A stretch of 64,000 bases of DNA from Lachnospiraceae bacterium (GTDB lineage: Bacteria > Bacillota > Clostridia > Lachnospirales > Lachnospiraceae), in contig JAEFAR010000002.1 in assembly GCA_016287675.1 (NCBI GenBank), forward strand, positions 62,001 to 126,000. The letters are read 5' to 3'. The stretch's first letter is position 1, and each line of letters begins with the position of its first letter. The position numbers and the translations under genes are program-made. This document shows positions 44,263 through 53,828 of the stretch, piece after piece. The notes beneath the pieces were generated by a model. It saw nothing but the letters and a program-made list of their open reading frames with translations. It searched no databases and was not told the DNA's origin.

Positions 44263-47085
44263 TCAGTCTCCGATGAATTCGATTTCTCCAAGATCAGTAT
44301 CATCAACGATGTGATAATAATCCTTGTATATGTCACTGGCAAGAATTGCGGCGTTGGTTCCGGAATAACCGTTGGTGATAACGGCGACAACACTCGTCTC
44401 CGGATCGTTACTCGGAGCGAAGCTGACTGTAAGCGCATGTGCGGCGTTATTGTCCGAAACTTCCGCAGTACCTGTTTTGGCGGCAACTGTATAAGGAATC
44501 TTCGAAAAGGCTTTTTTAAGCGTATTCGAAGAACTGATAACCATTTCCATTCCGTTATGTATAGCAGACCAGTCGTTGTCGGAAAGTCCTTCGATCTTTC
44601 TTGAGATCTCCGGAATACTTGCATAAAGTATATTACCGTCTTTGTCGGTGATCTTCGATACCATCGTGAGCTTGTAAACATTACCGGAAGTAGCTATGGC
44701 AGTAGCGTATCTGGAAAGCTGGGTAACCGTGAATTTGTGTCCGTATCCGATGGATGAACGTACAGCATCGGAATCTGAAAATGCAGGTTCAGCTTCACTG
44801 ATCTCCACGCCGGAGTTTTCCGTAAGTCCGAATAAAGTGCCGGTTTCGTTGAGTAATGCGATACCCTGTGAATCCGAGTATTTTTCAAGGCCTTTTGTTG
44901 CAAGCCTGTAACCCACTTCGTAGAAATAATAGTTACAGGAGTTTCGGATGGCAGTGTCCAGAGTCTGGAAACCGTGACCTCTTGTATACCAGCAACTGGG
45001 GCTGGGGTCTATCTTGGTAAAAATAATATCATCATGAATTTTTTCCGTGGATGTGAGCACATCATTAAGAATACCCGCAACAGCAACCAGGGGTTTAATG
45101 GTTGAACCCGTGGGGATCCTCATCTGTGTCGCACGGTTGTAAAGAGGATTACTTGCATCTGAAAGAAGTTGGGAATAATAATCCCAATCAATCTTATTTG
45201 CCAGCAGATTGTTGTCATAGCTGGGATAAGTGGCCATGGCAATGACCTCTCCGGTCTTGCAGTCTGTCTGTACCACAGCTCCGTTGTAAGGCTCTATGGC
45301 AAGCATAGCGGGAGTGATCTTGACCTTCTTGATCTTGTCTATGAAAAAATCGTAAGGCGCGATCTCAAAATTTATAAGCTTTCGATAATCCTCTTCATTA
45401 TATTCTATCACATTTTGGTCAAATAATAAAAGACAAATTTCTCTTCCGGTCAAATTATATGAAAAAATAAGATCATGGAAGATCATGAGGCTGAAACTCT
45501 CACTGTCGGAAATGGCATCAAAGGTCATATCCATAAGGGTTTCGTAAACTTCCTCCGTTGTGTAGTACTTGCCTTCGATACCGAGAGCTTTAAGATCCAC
45601 CCATTCTTTGTTGATGCAGTGCTCGATATACTCATAAAAACTGATCTGATCGTAGTCGTAGGCAACATACACCGGATCCGTGGTGTCTATCTTTGAAGCC
45701 GTGATGAATTCATGCTCTTTCATCTCGGAATAAAGATAAGCGAGGTATTTTTGAACATTATCGGACAATGTGGATGAAAGCCTTGTGTTTCCGTATTTTG
45801 TGTAAACTCTGAGGGCTTCCGTCATTGATTCCCTGAAGGAATTGTAAAGAGCGTTCACCTGTTTCTCATTTAATGAAACATCCTCTTCCGACAGCTTGTC
45901 GATGTCGATGACGTGATTTGAAAACAGAGCGTAGTAACACTCGTAGATCGGGATGTTGATATCATCGGAGCTTTCGCCCTTTGTACCGTAATCAAGTGTC
46001 TTTACGACGTTTGATGCCAAAACGGAAGCTATGTTCTTTTCAAGAAGATAAAAGTAGTCCTTCTGTTTTTCGGCATCCAAAGACAGGTAAACATTCTGCC
46101 CCGGTACCGGTTCCGAGAGAATTTCCGTTCCTATGATCCTTCCGGAACGGTTCAGAGTCACCTTTTCCACTCCTTTTGTTCCCGACAGGATGTTCTCATA
46201 GGCTGCTTCCATGCCTGTTTTACCGATGTAATCGGTGGATGAGTAGACAGGATCCTTGGAATCGCTGTTCAGCTTTTCAAGCTCTTCTTCGTTGATCAGT
46301 CCCGTGTAGCCGATTATATGGGCAAAATACTTGCTGTAATAATAAAGTCTTTTTGTCTGGCGCTCCACAGAAACCCCGGGAAGTTCTCCGGAAGCCTCCA
46401 TCAGTGCGGCGATGGTCTCGGAATCTATGTTTGTTGCAACAGTGTATCTGGTGGAATTGTCGGGGGTGGTAAAGTAGGCATATCTCACTGCCGCTATATC
46501 AAGTCTTTCCCGCATGGAGAGATCGTCAGATATACCGAACATGGCAGATGTCTTGTCACCGTGGCAAAGGAAATCAAATACCTCTTCTGCCGTTGCATTC
46601 TTCTGATTTTCGGAAAGATTGTTTACGGATCTGAGTCCGTAGGCATTTTTCTTAAATCTGAGTTCCGCGTTTCCCGTAACATTAAAGCTTAAATTGCCGT
46701 TTTCATCCGCTTCGATGTAAAAAGCAAATTCAGGAGTAACTCCGTGATCTCTTAATATGTTACAGAGCTTTAAGATCATTTCGTTCTTTTGAGCATTTCC
46801 GGAAAGAGTGGCGGACTGCTCGAGAAAAACGGAATAGGAAAGCTCATTACCCGCAAGGAGGACTCCGTTCTTGTCATAGATCAGGCCTCTCGTGGCGGGG
46901 ATGTATCTGTATTTTACGGTGTAGTACTCTTCGCTTCCCTTTTTTGTAACGCCTTTAACGATCTGAAGGTTGTAAAGTCTTACGATCAATACGACAGAAA
47001 GAATGAAAAAAGCAAGAGAAACATAAAACAGCCTTGAAGTAAAAACTTCCTTTATTCTGTTCAAAAAATTATCTTCATTCATCAA
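44263..47085 (-). CDS. mrdA: Penicillin-binding protein 2, elongasome transpeptidase, with long insertion
   Basis: 940 residues against about 600-720 for common PBP2. N-terminal membrane helix (about 20-38), dimerisation/pedestal domain (about 60-345) and transpeptidase domain (about 600-930) with SxxK in PTGSTIKPL (Ser about 660), SCN (about 713) and KTGTA (about 868). Between about 360 and 600 lies an acidic, Tyr-rich insertion of roughly 240 residues without recognised motif. It cross-links peptidoglycan with RodA. Overlaps mreD by 11 bases. Confidence 0.92.
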   Translation of the reverse strand: MMNEDNFLNRIKEVFTSRLFYVSLAFFILSVVLIVRLYNLQIVKGVTKKGSEEYYTVKYRYIPATRGLIYDKNGVLLAGNELSYSVFLEQSATLSGNAQKNEMILKLCNILRDHGVTPEFAFYIEADENGNLSFNVTGNAELRFKKNAYGLRSVNNLSENQKNATAEEVFDFLCHGDKTSAMFGISDDLSMRERLDIAAVRYAYFTTPDNSTRYTVATNIDSETIAALMEASGELPGVSVERQTKRLYYYSKYFAHIIGYTGLINEEELEKLNSDSKDPVYSSTDYIGKTGMEAAYENILSGTKGVEKVTLNRSGRIIGTEILSEPVPGQNVYLSLDAEKQKDYFYLLEKNIASVLASNVVKTLDYGTKGESSDDINIPIYECYYALFSNHVIDIDKLSEEDVSLNEKQVNALYNSFRESMTEALRVYTKYGNTRLSSTLSDNVQKYLAYLYSEMKEHEFITASKIDTTDPVYVAYDYDQISFYEYIEHCINKEWVDLKALGIEGKYYTTEEVYETLMDMTFDAISDSESFSLMIFHDLIFSYNLTGREICLLLFDQNVIEYNEEDYRKLINFEIAPYDFFIDKIKKVKITPAMLAIEPYNGAVVQTDCKTGEVIAMATYPSYDNNLLANKIDWDYYSQLLSDASNPLYNRATQMRIPTGSTIKPLVAVAGILNDVLTSTEKIHDDIIFTKIDPSPSCWYTRGHGFQTLDTAIRNSCNYYFYEVGYRLATKGLEKYSDSQGIALLNETGTLFGLTENSGVEISEAEPAFSDSDAVRSSIGYGHKFTVTQLSRYATAIATSGNVYKLTMVSKITDKDGNILYASIPEISRKIEGLSDNDWSAIHNGMEMVISSSNTLKKAFSKIPYTVAAKTGTAEVSDNNAAHALTVSFAPSNDPETSVVAVITNGYSGTNAAILASDIYKDYYHIVDDTDLGEIEFIGD

Positions 47086-47584
47086 GGATGCCTTCCGATC
47101 TCAAAAGCAGTCTGTTTATCAATAAGAACAGAGGATAAAGGAAAACCGCTACGATCAAAGTGTACAAAGCTCTCGGAAAGATGGTGTTTACGATGTAAGA
47201 GCCGAAAGATGTTTTTCCCATGAGGAAAAAGCCCGTAATGTAATAACCCACCGAGTAAAACAGTTCTCCGGAAAAGATCATTACAGCGGGAAGCCAGATG
47301 TTTTTTGGATCAAAAACCCGGTTGGAGTATCCCGCCAGAAAGCCCGTAAACATGTAGATCAAAGCACAGACCCCGATGGTCTCTGAAAAAAGCAGATCCA
47401 GAAGAAGTCCCGAAAAGAATCCGGTGGCTATGGCCTGATTGGGGCCTTTGGTATATGCGATCACAATGATCAGAATCAAAAGGCAGTCGGGAACAACACC
47501 GGACACTCTGAAGTAGGAAAACACCGATGTCTGTAACAAATAACACAATATGATCTCTGCAAAATAGACAATATATCGGATCAT
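47075..47584 (-). CDS. mreD: Rod shape-determining protein MreD
   Basis: 169 residues, about five to six membrane helices, ETIGVCALIYMFTGFLAGY is the family region. Integral-membrane partner of MreC. Overlaps mreC by four bases and mrdA by eleven. Confidence 0.9.
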   Translation of the reverse strand: MIRYIVYFAEIILCYLLQTSVFSYFRVSGVVPDCLLILIIVIAYTKGPNQAIATGFFSGLLLDLLFSETIGVCALIYMFTGFLAGYSNRVFDPKNIWLPAVMIFSGELFYSVGYYITGFFLMGKTSFGSYIVNTIFPRALYTLIVAVFLYPLFLLINRLLLRSEGILDE

Positions 47585-48480
47585 AGATCTTCTTTTTCCT
47601 TTAATACCGTGATTATAAGGACTTCGTCCAGCTTCTGAAAATCCACTGCCGGAACCAGAACAGCTTCCTTGGTCATGTTACTCGAATCCGGCCTAATGTC
47701 TTTTATGTAACCGATGAGAATACCGGAAAGATAGCGATCGCTGATGTGTGATGTGACCACTTCCTCATTCTCGATGGTCTTTGATTCCTTCGGGAGCATT
47801 GAGATCTCGATGGTTCCGTTTTTTCTGAGAGTGCTCATGTTTCCGCTCACCATGCAGGTGTCACCCGAAGATGATATCATGGCGGAAACATTTGAATTGT
47901 CGTCGATAATGGATTTTACAACCGCTGTATTCTTGCGCACGTCCGTAACTATGCCCACAAGGCCGTTACCGGCTATAACGTTCATGTCCTTGACTATTCC
48001 GTCTTCACTTCCCTTATCCACAGTAAAGATGTCGTACCAGCCGTTACTCTCACGGGCAATGATCCTGGCTGCCACCTTGGGAAGGTCCGGATACTTGCTG
48101 TCAAGTTCGTAAAGCTTTCTGAGAGCGTCCAGTTCGTACTTGTCCTGACTTGCAAGTCTGGCTTTGGATGTGGTCTCTTCAAGCAAAGCTTTGAGCTCGG
48201 CATTTTCTGCCTGCAATTCTTCATAGCTCTCATGCCTTTTAATCCTTGCAGCGATCCCGGTACCCACATGATTGATGCCTTCCTGCATGGGACTGACAAC
48301 AGCGTCCACCGCATTTTTCAAAGGTCTTACGATATCCGGGAATCTGTAGGATACAAACATGATAACAAAGCATATGAAACTCAGAATAAAAAGGATATGC
48401 TTCGGAAGTAAAACTATTCTGTTCTCACCTGAGTTGTGTCTGCGTCTTGCAGCCAACCTCTTCCTTCTTCCGTTGTCCAT
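47581..48480 (-). CDS. mreC: Rod shape-determining protein MreC
   Basis: 299 residues. Basic N-terminus, one membrane helix (about 28-48), coiled coil (about 75-115) and the two-barrel MreC domain (IARESNGWYDIFTVDKGSEDGI, NGLVGIVTDV). MreC links MreB with PBP2 outside the membrane. 10 bases after mreB. Confidence 0.93.
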   Translation of the reverse strand: MDNGRRKRLAARRRHNSGENRIVLLPKHILFILSFICFVIMFVSYRFPDIVRPLKNAVDAVVSPMQEGINHVGTGIAARIKRHESYEELQAENAELKALLEETTSKARLASQDKYELDALRKLYELDSKYPDLPKVAARIIARESNGWYDIFTVDKGSEDGIVKDMNVIAGNGLVGIVTDVRKNTAVVKSIIDDNSNVSAMISSSGDTCMVSGNMSTLRKNGTIEISMLPKESKTIENEEVVTSHISDRYLSGILIGYIKDIRPDSSNMTKEAVLVPAVDFQKLDEVLIITVLKEKEDL

Positions 48481-48490
48481 TCTTGTAAAA

Positions 48491-49516
48491 TCAACCTATA
48501 TGAGCGATCTGATTAGCCGCAAATGCAATACTGCTGTAACGCCCGCCCTCTTCGATGATGATACCGAGACCGTTGACCACGTTATCGGCAGGATCGTCGC
48601 AGATGTGGATGTCCAGCTCTGTTTCCTGATGAAAAAGCTTGTCCAGTTTTCTGATCTTTGCAGAACCTCCGGAAATGAAAACTCCGGAGTCGATAATGTC
48701 TGCGGAAAGTTCCGGTGAAACCTTTTCAAGAAGGGATTTTACGTTATCCACAAGAGAATGAAGGCTTTCCGTGATGGTCTCTGTCACAAATTCCGAATCG
48801 ATCTCCATGTCGATGGGAAGTCCCGAGATAACATCCTTACCGAAGATCTTTGCGGTAAGATGTTCCGGTTCCATGGCAAAAGCCAGTTCTTTCTTAAGGT
48901 ACTCAGCTGTGGCATTACCGATGATCAGATTGTATTTCTTTCTTACGTTATTGATGATCGCTTCATCAAAGTTGTTTCCGCCCACAGGGACCAGTTTGCT
49001 GGAAACTATTCCTCCGATGGACATGATGGAGATCTCGGTGGTATTTGCACCGATGTCCACAACCATTGCTCCGCTGGCATTCATTATCTCTATGCCTGTT
49101 CCGATGGCGCATGCCACGGGCTTTTGAACGATCCTTACCTTTTTGGGCTTTGCGATGCAGTTTGAAGCAAGATCGAAGTAGGCTCTCTGCTCAACTTCAG
49201 TGATGTCTGTGGGAGTTGCCACGATGATCTCCGATCCGGTGATCTTTCCGTACTTCTTCTCGATCTTTGCAAAGGCTTCATTAAGTAACAAAAGCATATT
49301 CTTAATGTCTGCGATCACTCCGTTCTTTACGGGATAGGTGATGGTGTAATTGTCGGGAGCCTTTCCCAGCATGTTGAATGCTTCGTCTCCTATGGCTACC
49401 GGCTGTCCGTTATATATAGCGATCAGGTTTTTCTCATCAAAGATAACGCCTTCGTTTTTCTTGTAGATCTTTATGGAGCTGGTTCCGAAGTCGATACCGA
49501 ATACTCTTGATGCCAT
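48491..49516 (-). CDS. mreB: MreB-family actin-like shape protein
   Basis: 341 residues. Actin-fold motifs: phosphate-1 FGIDFGTSSIKIY (about 6-18), phosphate-2 VVDIGANTTEISIMSIGG (about 152-169) and adenosine VFISGGSAKI (about 276). MreB filaments guide elongation. Sequence is somewhat diverged from classical MreB (for example FGTSSIKIY rather than LGTANT), so Mbl or Mrl types remain possible. First gene of the morphogenesis operon, with its own promoter. Confidence 0.9.
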   Translation of the reverse strand: MASRVFGIDFGTSSIKIYKKNEGVIFDEKNLIAIYNGQPVAIGDEAFNMLGKAPDNYTITYPVKNGVIADIKNMLLLLNEAFAKIEKKYGKITGSEIIVATPTDITEVEQRAYFDLASNCIAKPKKVRIVQKPVACAIGTGIEIMNASGAMVVDIGANTTEISIMSIGGIVSSKLVPVGGNNFDEAIINNVRKKYNLIIGNATAEYLKKELAFAMEPEHLTAKIFGKDVISGLPIDMEIDSEFVTETITESLHSLVDNVKSLLEKVSPELSADIIDSGVFISGGSAKIRKLDKLFHQETELDIHICDDPADNVVNGLGIIIEEGGRYSSIAFAANQIAHIG

Positions 49517-49562
49517 TTAAAATGCCCTCCTTGATGTCATGTGTAACACGTTCATTACACGG

Positions 49563-49591
49563 ATTTTACCATTTTACCCCATTGTTTTCAA
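49563..49591 (-). promoter_or_regulatory. Promoter of the mreB operon
   Basis: Minus strand: TTGAAA (49591-49586), 17-base spacer, TAAAAT (49568-49563). A dyad GTGTAA-N8-TTACAC (49541-49560) overlaps the predicted start and may be an operator or 5' hairpin. GGAGGG precedes the mreB ATG. Confidence 0.72.
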
Positions 49592-49641
49592 CCTTTCGAA
49601 AGTTTTTAAATGAGGCATATTTATGTCAAAAGTTACGCTGT

Positions 49642-50919
49642 TTACAGTTTTATAAGTCCGGCATTCACCATTTCCTGGAAGGACTTCATTATGCCCAGCT
49701 TTGCATGATACCAGGTAAGTCCCCCCTGAAAATACACTGCATAAGGGGGATACAGAGGCCCGTCAGCGGATAATTCGATGGAAGAACCCTGAATAAATGC
49801 ACCTGCCGCCATGATAACGTCGGAATGGTAGCCGGGCATGGGCCAGGGTTCGGGAGTTACATAGCTGTCAACGGGAGCAGCGGCCTGTATGCCTTTGCAG
49901 AAGGCGATAAGTCCTTCGGGGCTTCCCAGCTTGACGGCCTGAATGATATCGTAACGTTCTTCAGTAGCATCGGGAACACACTGAAAGCCCTGCTTCTCGT
50001 AAAGATTTGCGGCAAAGATCGCACCCTTTAAGGCTCCGGCTGTAACTACGGGAGCAAGGAAAAGTCCCTGGAAGAAGGATCTGTTGAGTCCGAGAGTTGC
50101 GCCCACTTCCTTACCCAGGCCGGGAGCAGTGAGGCGAAATGCACAGTTTTCAATAAGATCGGCTCTTCCAACGATGTAGCCTCCGATGGGAGCAAGTCCG
50201 CCGCCGGGATTCTTGATAAGGGAACCGACACAAAGATCCGCACCCACATCAGTAGGCTCGATGGTCTCCACAAATTCACCGTAACAGTTGTCCACCATAC
50301 AGATGACTTCCGGTTTAACAGATTTTATAAATGAAACCAGTTCTCCGATCCTTTCCACGGAAAGGGTTTTTCTGGGTTCATAACCCTTTGAGCGCTGGAT
50401 CGTGACCAGTTTTGTCTTTTCGTTTATGGCTTTTTTGATCCCTTCAAGATCAAAATCACCGTTGGGAAGAAGGTCAACCTGGGAATAAGAAACACCGTAT
50501 TCCGCAAGACTTCCCTTCTGAGGTCTGATGCCGATAACACCTTCCAGTGTATCGTAAGGCTTTCCCACAGGCGAAAGGATCTCGTCACCGGGACGGACAT
50601 TTGCGGAAAGGGCTATGGTGAGTGCATGAGTTCCGCAGGTAAGTGTGGGACGTACAAGAGCATCCTCCGCATGAAAAATGTCGGCATAGACTTTTTCAAG
50701 AGTTTCACGTCCCGCATCATCGTAGCCGTATCCGGTGGAACTTTCAAAATGCTCTGCAGCAAGTTTGTTTTTCTGCATAGCATTGATGACTTTTAACTGA
50801 TTGATCTCCGCAGTCTCGTCGATCTTTTCAAATCTTTCTTTTAATCCTTTGAGGATCTCATCCGAAAGCTCCAATACCTTTTTTGAAATACCAAGTTCTT
50901 CGTAAATCTTATCTTTCAT
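49642..50919 (-). CDS. Methionine gamma-lyase family protein (aluminium-resistance/YnbB type)
   Basis: 425 residues, PLP fold-type I. The Lys of QRSKGYEPRKTLS is the probable Schiff-base residue; TLTCGTHALTIALSANVRPGDE and CMVDNCYGEFVE are family signatures. Annotated in other species as aluminium-resistance protein or methionine gamma-lyase-like; actual substrate not established. Follows miaA on the same strand. YnbB lies near miaA-hfq-glnR in Bacillus, so the position is conserved. Confidence 0.85.
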   Translation of the reverse strand: MKDKIYEELGISKKVLELSDEILKGLKERFEKIDETAEINQLKVINAMQKNKLAAEHFESSTGYGYDDAGRETLEKVYADIFHAEDALVRPTLTCGTHALTIALSANVRPGDEILSPVGKPYDTLEGVIGIRPQKGSLAEYGVSYSQVDLLPNGDFDLEGIKKAINEKTKLVTIQRSKGYEPRKTLSVERIGELVSFIKSVKPEVICMVDNCYGEFVETIEPTDVGADLCVGSLIKNPGGGLAPIGGYIVGRADLIENCAFRLTAPGLGKEVGATLGLNRSFFQGLFLAPVVTAGALKGAIFAANLYEKQGFQCVPDATEERYDIIQAVKLGSPEGLIAFCKGIQAAAPVDSYVTPEPWPMPGYHSDVIMAAGAFIQGSSIELSADGPLYPPYAVYFQGGLTWYHAKLGIMKSFQEMVNAGLIKL

Positions 50920-50937
50920 TTTGTTACTCCGACAGTC

Positions 50938-51858
50938 TTATATCAGACTTATCATCTTTCTTAAAATTTCTTCGTCCGACATTTTGCTCTTGTCGAACCA
51001 TATAACATCCGGCTCTCTTTTGAGCCAGGTTATCTGCCTTTTTGCAAAGTGTCTTGTGTCCCTCTTAAGGATGTAAACTGCTTCTTCAAAAGTGATCTCA
51101 TTCATGAGCCATGCTGCGATCTCCTTGTAACCCAGTCCCTGCATGGACACATTTGTCCTTTCGACGCCTTCATCAAGAAGTCTTTTTACTTCATCCGCAA
51201 GGCCCTGCTCCAGCATCAGATCTATCCTTTTTTCTATCCTGTCATAGATCGCGCTTCTTTCATCCGTCAATGCAAAATAGCGATGATCGTAAGGGGATGA
51301 TTTTGAACGCTGTTCTTTGTTATGGTCCGAAATTTTACCTTTGCTCTTCTCGTAAAATTCCAGAGCACGTATCACTCTCTTTACATTGTTCGGATGAATG
51401 CTGTCCGCTGCTTCGGGATCCACTTCCTTTAACCTGCTGTGTAATGCCTCGGGGCCTTTAATTTCAGCTTCTTTTTCCAAAGCATGTCTGAAACTCATGT
51501 CATTATCATTTTCGGTAAAATCGATGTCGTAAAGCAAAGACTGGATGTAAAAGCCTGTTCCTCCCACAAGGATGGGGATCTTGTCCCTGCTTTGTATGTC
51601 TTTTACTGCCTCTTTCGATCTTTTGGCAAATTCCACCACATTGAAATCTTCATGAGGATCAAGGATATCGATCAGATAATGGGGGATACCTTGCATTTCC
51701 TCTTTTGTGATCTTAGCGGTCCCTATGTCCATACCTTTATAGACCTGCATGGAGTCAGCAGATATGATCTCACCGTTTATTCTTTTTGCAAGCTCTATGG
51801 AAATCCTGGTTTTTCCCACTGCAGTCGGTCCTGCAATGATCACGAGTTTATTGTTCAT
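50938..51858 (-). CDS. miaA: tRNA dimethylallyltransferase
   Basis: 306 residues from ATG 51858, which shares a base with the mutL stop (TAATG). An upstream in-frame start at 51933 lies inside mutL and is rejected. P-loop GPTAVGKTRISIELA (about 9-23), DSMQVYKGMDIGTAK and GGTGFYIQSLL are signatures. MiaA adds the isopentenyl group to A37 of tRNA, the substrate for MiaB at the window's left end. Confidence 0.96.
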   Translation of the reverse strand: MNNKLVIIAGPTAVGKTRISIELAKRINGEIISADSMQVYKGMDIGTAKITKEEMQGIPHYLIDILDPHEDFNVVEFAKRSKEAVKDIQSRDKIPILVGGTGFYIQSLLYDIDFTENDNDMSFRHALEKEAEIKGPEALHSRLKEVDPEAADSIHPNNVKRVIRALEFYEKSKGKISDHNKEQRSKSSPYDHRYFALTDERSAIYDRIEKRIDLMLEQGLADEVKRLLDEGVERTNVSMQGLGYKEIAAWLMNEITFEEAVYILKRDTRHFAKRQITWLKREPDVIWFDKSKMSDEEILRKMISLI

Positions 51859-53828
51859 TAAAGTACTCTCTTGAATTTCTTTTCCAGATCTCCTTTTGTC
51901 ATGGAGATGGTTGTGGGTCTGCCGTGAGGACAATGATAAGGATCTTCCAGTTCGAACATATCCTGTATCAATTGCTCTGCTTCTTCAAAGGAAATGTAAT
52001 TATTTCCCTTTATTGCGGCTTTACAGGAGATGGTAGCCACTCTGTCCAGCATGGTCTCCGGACTCCCTGCTTCTCTTCCGCTAAGGAGATTATCAAGTAT
52101 CTCCTTAAACAATACTTCATAATCAATGTCCACCAGTTCTGCGGGAACTCCCGTTACCTTGAATTCTCTGGGGCCGAACTCTTCCAGTCTGAAACCCAGT
52201 TTTTCAAAAAGGTCGATGTTTCTTAAAAGGCATTCCGCTTCACGCATGGAAAGAGAAATAACAGCAGGGGGAAGAATGCCCTGAGAAAGGAATTCCTCCT
52301 TCGCTCTGATCTTCTTCATTGTTTTTTCAAACAGCACTTTTTCGTGGGCTGCATGCTGATCTATCATGAACATAGTATCGTTCATTTCAATGATCCAATA
52401 AGTTTTAAAGACCTGTCCCACAAGGCGGAATTCGGCCTTTCTGTCCTTGTACAGATCCAGCGGCAGCTCTGTCTGGACCGCATCCGTGATCTGTTCTTCA
52501 AAGATCGGTGGCTTTACTTCCGTAATTATCGTTGTCTCTTCCGCAGATTCTTTTAAAACAGGAGTTTCAGGGGTTATGACATTTTGCTCCTGAGGCTCTG
52601 TTTTTTCTTTAGTAAGGCAGGCTGAATACTCTTTAACTATCTCGGGCTTCTTGATCTCAGCCCCTTTTTCTTCAGATGTTTTTGAAGGTGCCGCAACAGA
52701 TACGGGGATAACCTCCTTTGGCGGCTTGTTTTCAAAAGGCTCCGGGATGTGTACCGAATTAAGGGCTTCAATTTTTTCCTTTTTTTCGGTCACTACATCC
52801 TTTTCATCCTTAAGGATGTTGCTTACTATCATGTTTTTACCGGTCAAAGCATCTTTCACTGCCTTATAGACCAGTTTGTAAATGGCTTCGTTATCGGAAA
52901 ACCTGATCTCGAGCTTTGAAGGATGAACATTTACATCCACAAACTCCGTAGGAACATCGATGTAGATTGCTGCAACGGGATAACTGTGTCCCATCATGTA
53001 GCCTTTATAGGCATCCTCAAGAGCATTGGCGATGACCTTTGACTTAATAAACCTTCCGTTTACAAAGAAGGCCTCCAATTCGCGGTTGCCTCTGGAAATG
53101 TAGGGCTTTGCGGTAACTCCTCTAACCTTAATGCCAAGATCTTCATTTTCTTCAGAGATCGTAAGAAGTGCCTTTGCAATGTCGAGGCCGTAAAGCTCCA
53201 GAAAATCATCCTGTATCTTTCCTTTTCCCGTAGTATGCAGGATGACTCTTCCGTTTCCGATGAGCTTAAAGGAAATGTCCGTGTGACTTAAAGCCAGTTT
53301 TTCCACAGTCTCGCAGATGTATCCCGCTTCTGTGGAAGCTGATTTCAGGAATTTCCTTCTTACGGGGGTGTTAAAGAATATATCCTTTACGAGAAATGTG
53401 GTGCCGTCGGGGCATCCCGCTTCTTCAAGAGCTTTTTCTTCTCCGCCTTCTATCACATATCTTGTTCCCGTAAAAGCATCCGCAGTCTTGGTGAGGACTT
53501 CAACTTTTGCTATGCTTGCGATACTGGAAAGAGCTTCACCTCTGAATCCGAGGCTTGTAAGCTTCATGAGATCCGAAGCGTTTCTGATCTTACTGGTGGC
53601 ATGCCTTAAAAATGCGGTCCTGACCTCGGATGCATTGATGCCGCATCCGTTGTCCGTTATCCTGATAAGGGAAAGTCCACCTTCCTTGATCTCAATGGTT
53701 ACTGCGGTGGCCCCTGCATCAAGAGCATTTTCAGTCAGCTCTTTCACCACGGAAGCAGGTCTTTCTATCACTTCTCCCGCAGCGATCTGGTCAATGGTGA
53801 TTTTGTCAAGTACTGTGATCATCTGCAT
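51858..53828 (-). CDS. mutL: DNA mismatch repair protein MutL
   Basis: 656 residues. GHKL ATPase (ELTENALDAGA, ITDNGCGI, TSKI, GFRGEAL), a variable acidic linker (about 350-450), and a C-terminal endonuclease domain with DQHAAHEKVLFE and CPHGRPT, so this is a nicking-type MutL. Works after MutS mismatch binding. Overlaps mutS by 10 bases and miaA by one. Confidence 0.97.
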   Translation of the reverse strand: MQMITVLDKITIDQIAAGEVIERPASVVKELTENALDAGATAVTIEIKEGGLSLIRITDNGCGINASEVRTAFLRHATSKIRNASDLMKLTSLGFRGEALSSIASIAKVEVLTKTADAFTGTRYVIEGGEEKALEEAGCPDGTTFLVKDIFFNTPVRRKFLKSASTEAGYICETVEKLALSHTDISFKLIGNGRVILHTTGKGKIQDDFLELYGLDIAKALLTISEENEDLGIKVRGVTAKPYISRGNRELEAFFVNGRFIKSKVIANALEDAYKGYMMGHSYPVAAIYIDVPTEFVDVNVHPSKLEIRFSDNEAIYKLVYKAVKDALTGKNMIVSNILKDEKDVVTEKKEKIEALNSVHIPEPFENKPPKEVIPVSVAAPSKTSEEKGAEIKKPEIVKEYSACLTKEKTEPQEQNVITPETPVLKESAEETTIITEVKPPIFEEQITDAVQTELPLDLYKDRKAEFRLVGQVFKTYWIIEMNDTMFMIDQHAAHEKVLFEKTMKKIRAKEEFLSQGILPPAVISLSMREAECLLRNIDLFEKLGFRLEEFGPREFKVTGVPAELVDIDYEVLFKEILDNLLSGREAGSPETMLDRVATISCKAAIKGNNYISFEEAEQLIQDMFELEDPYHCPHGRPTTISMTKGDLEKKFKRVL

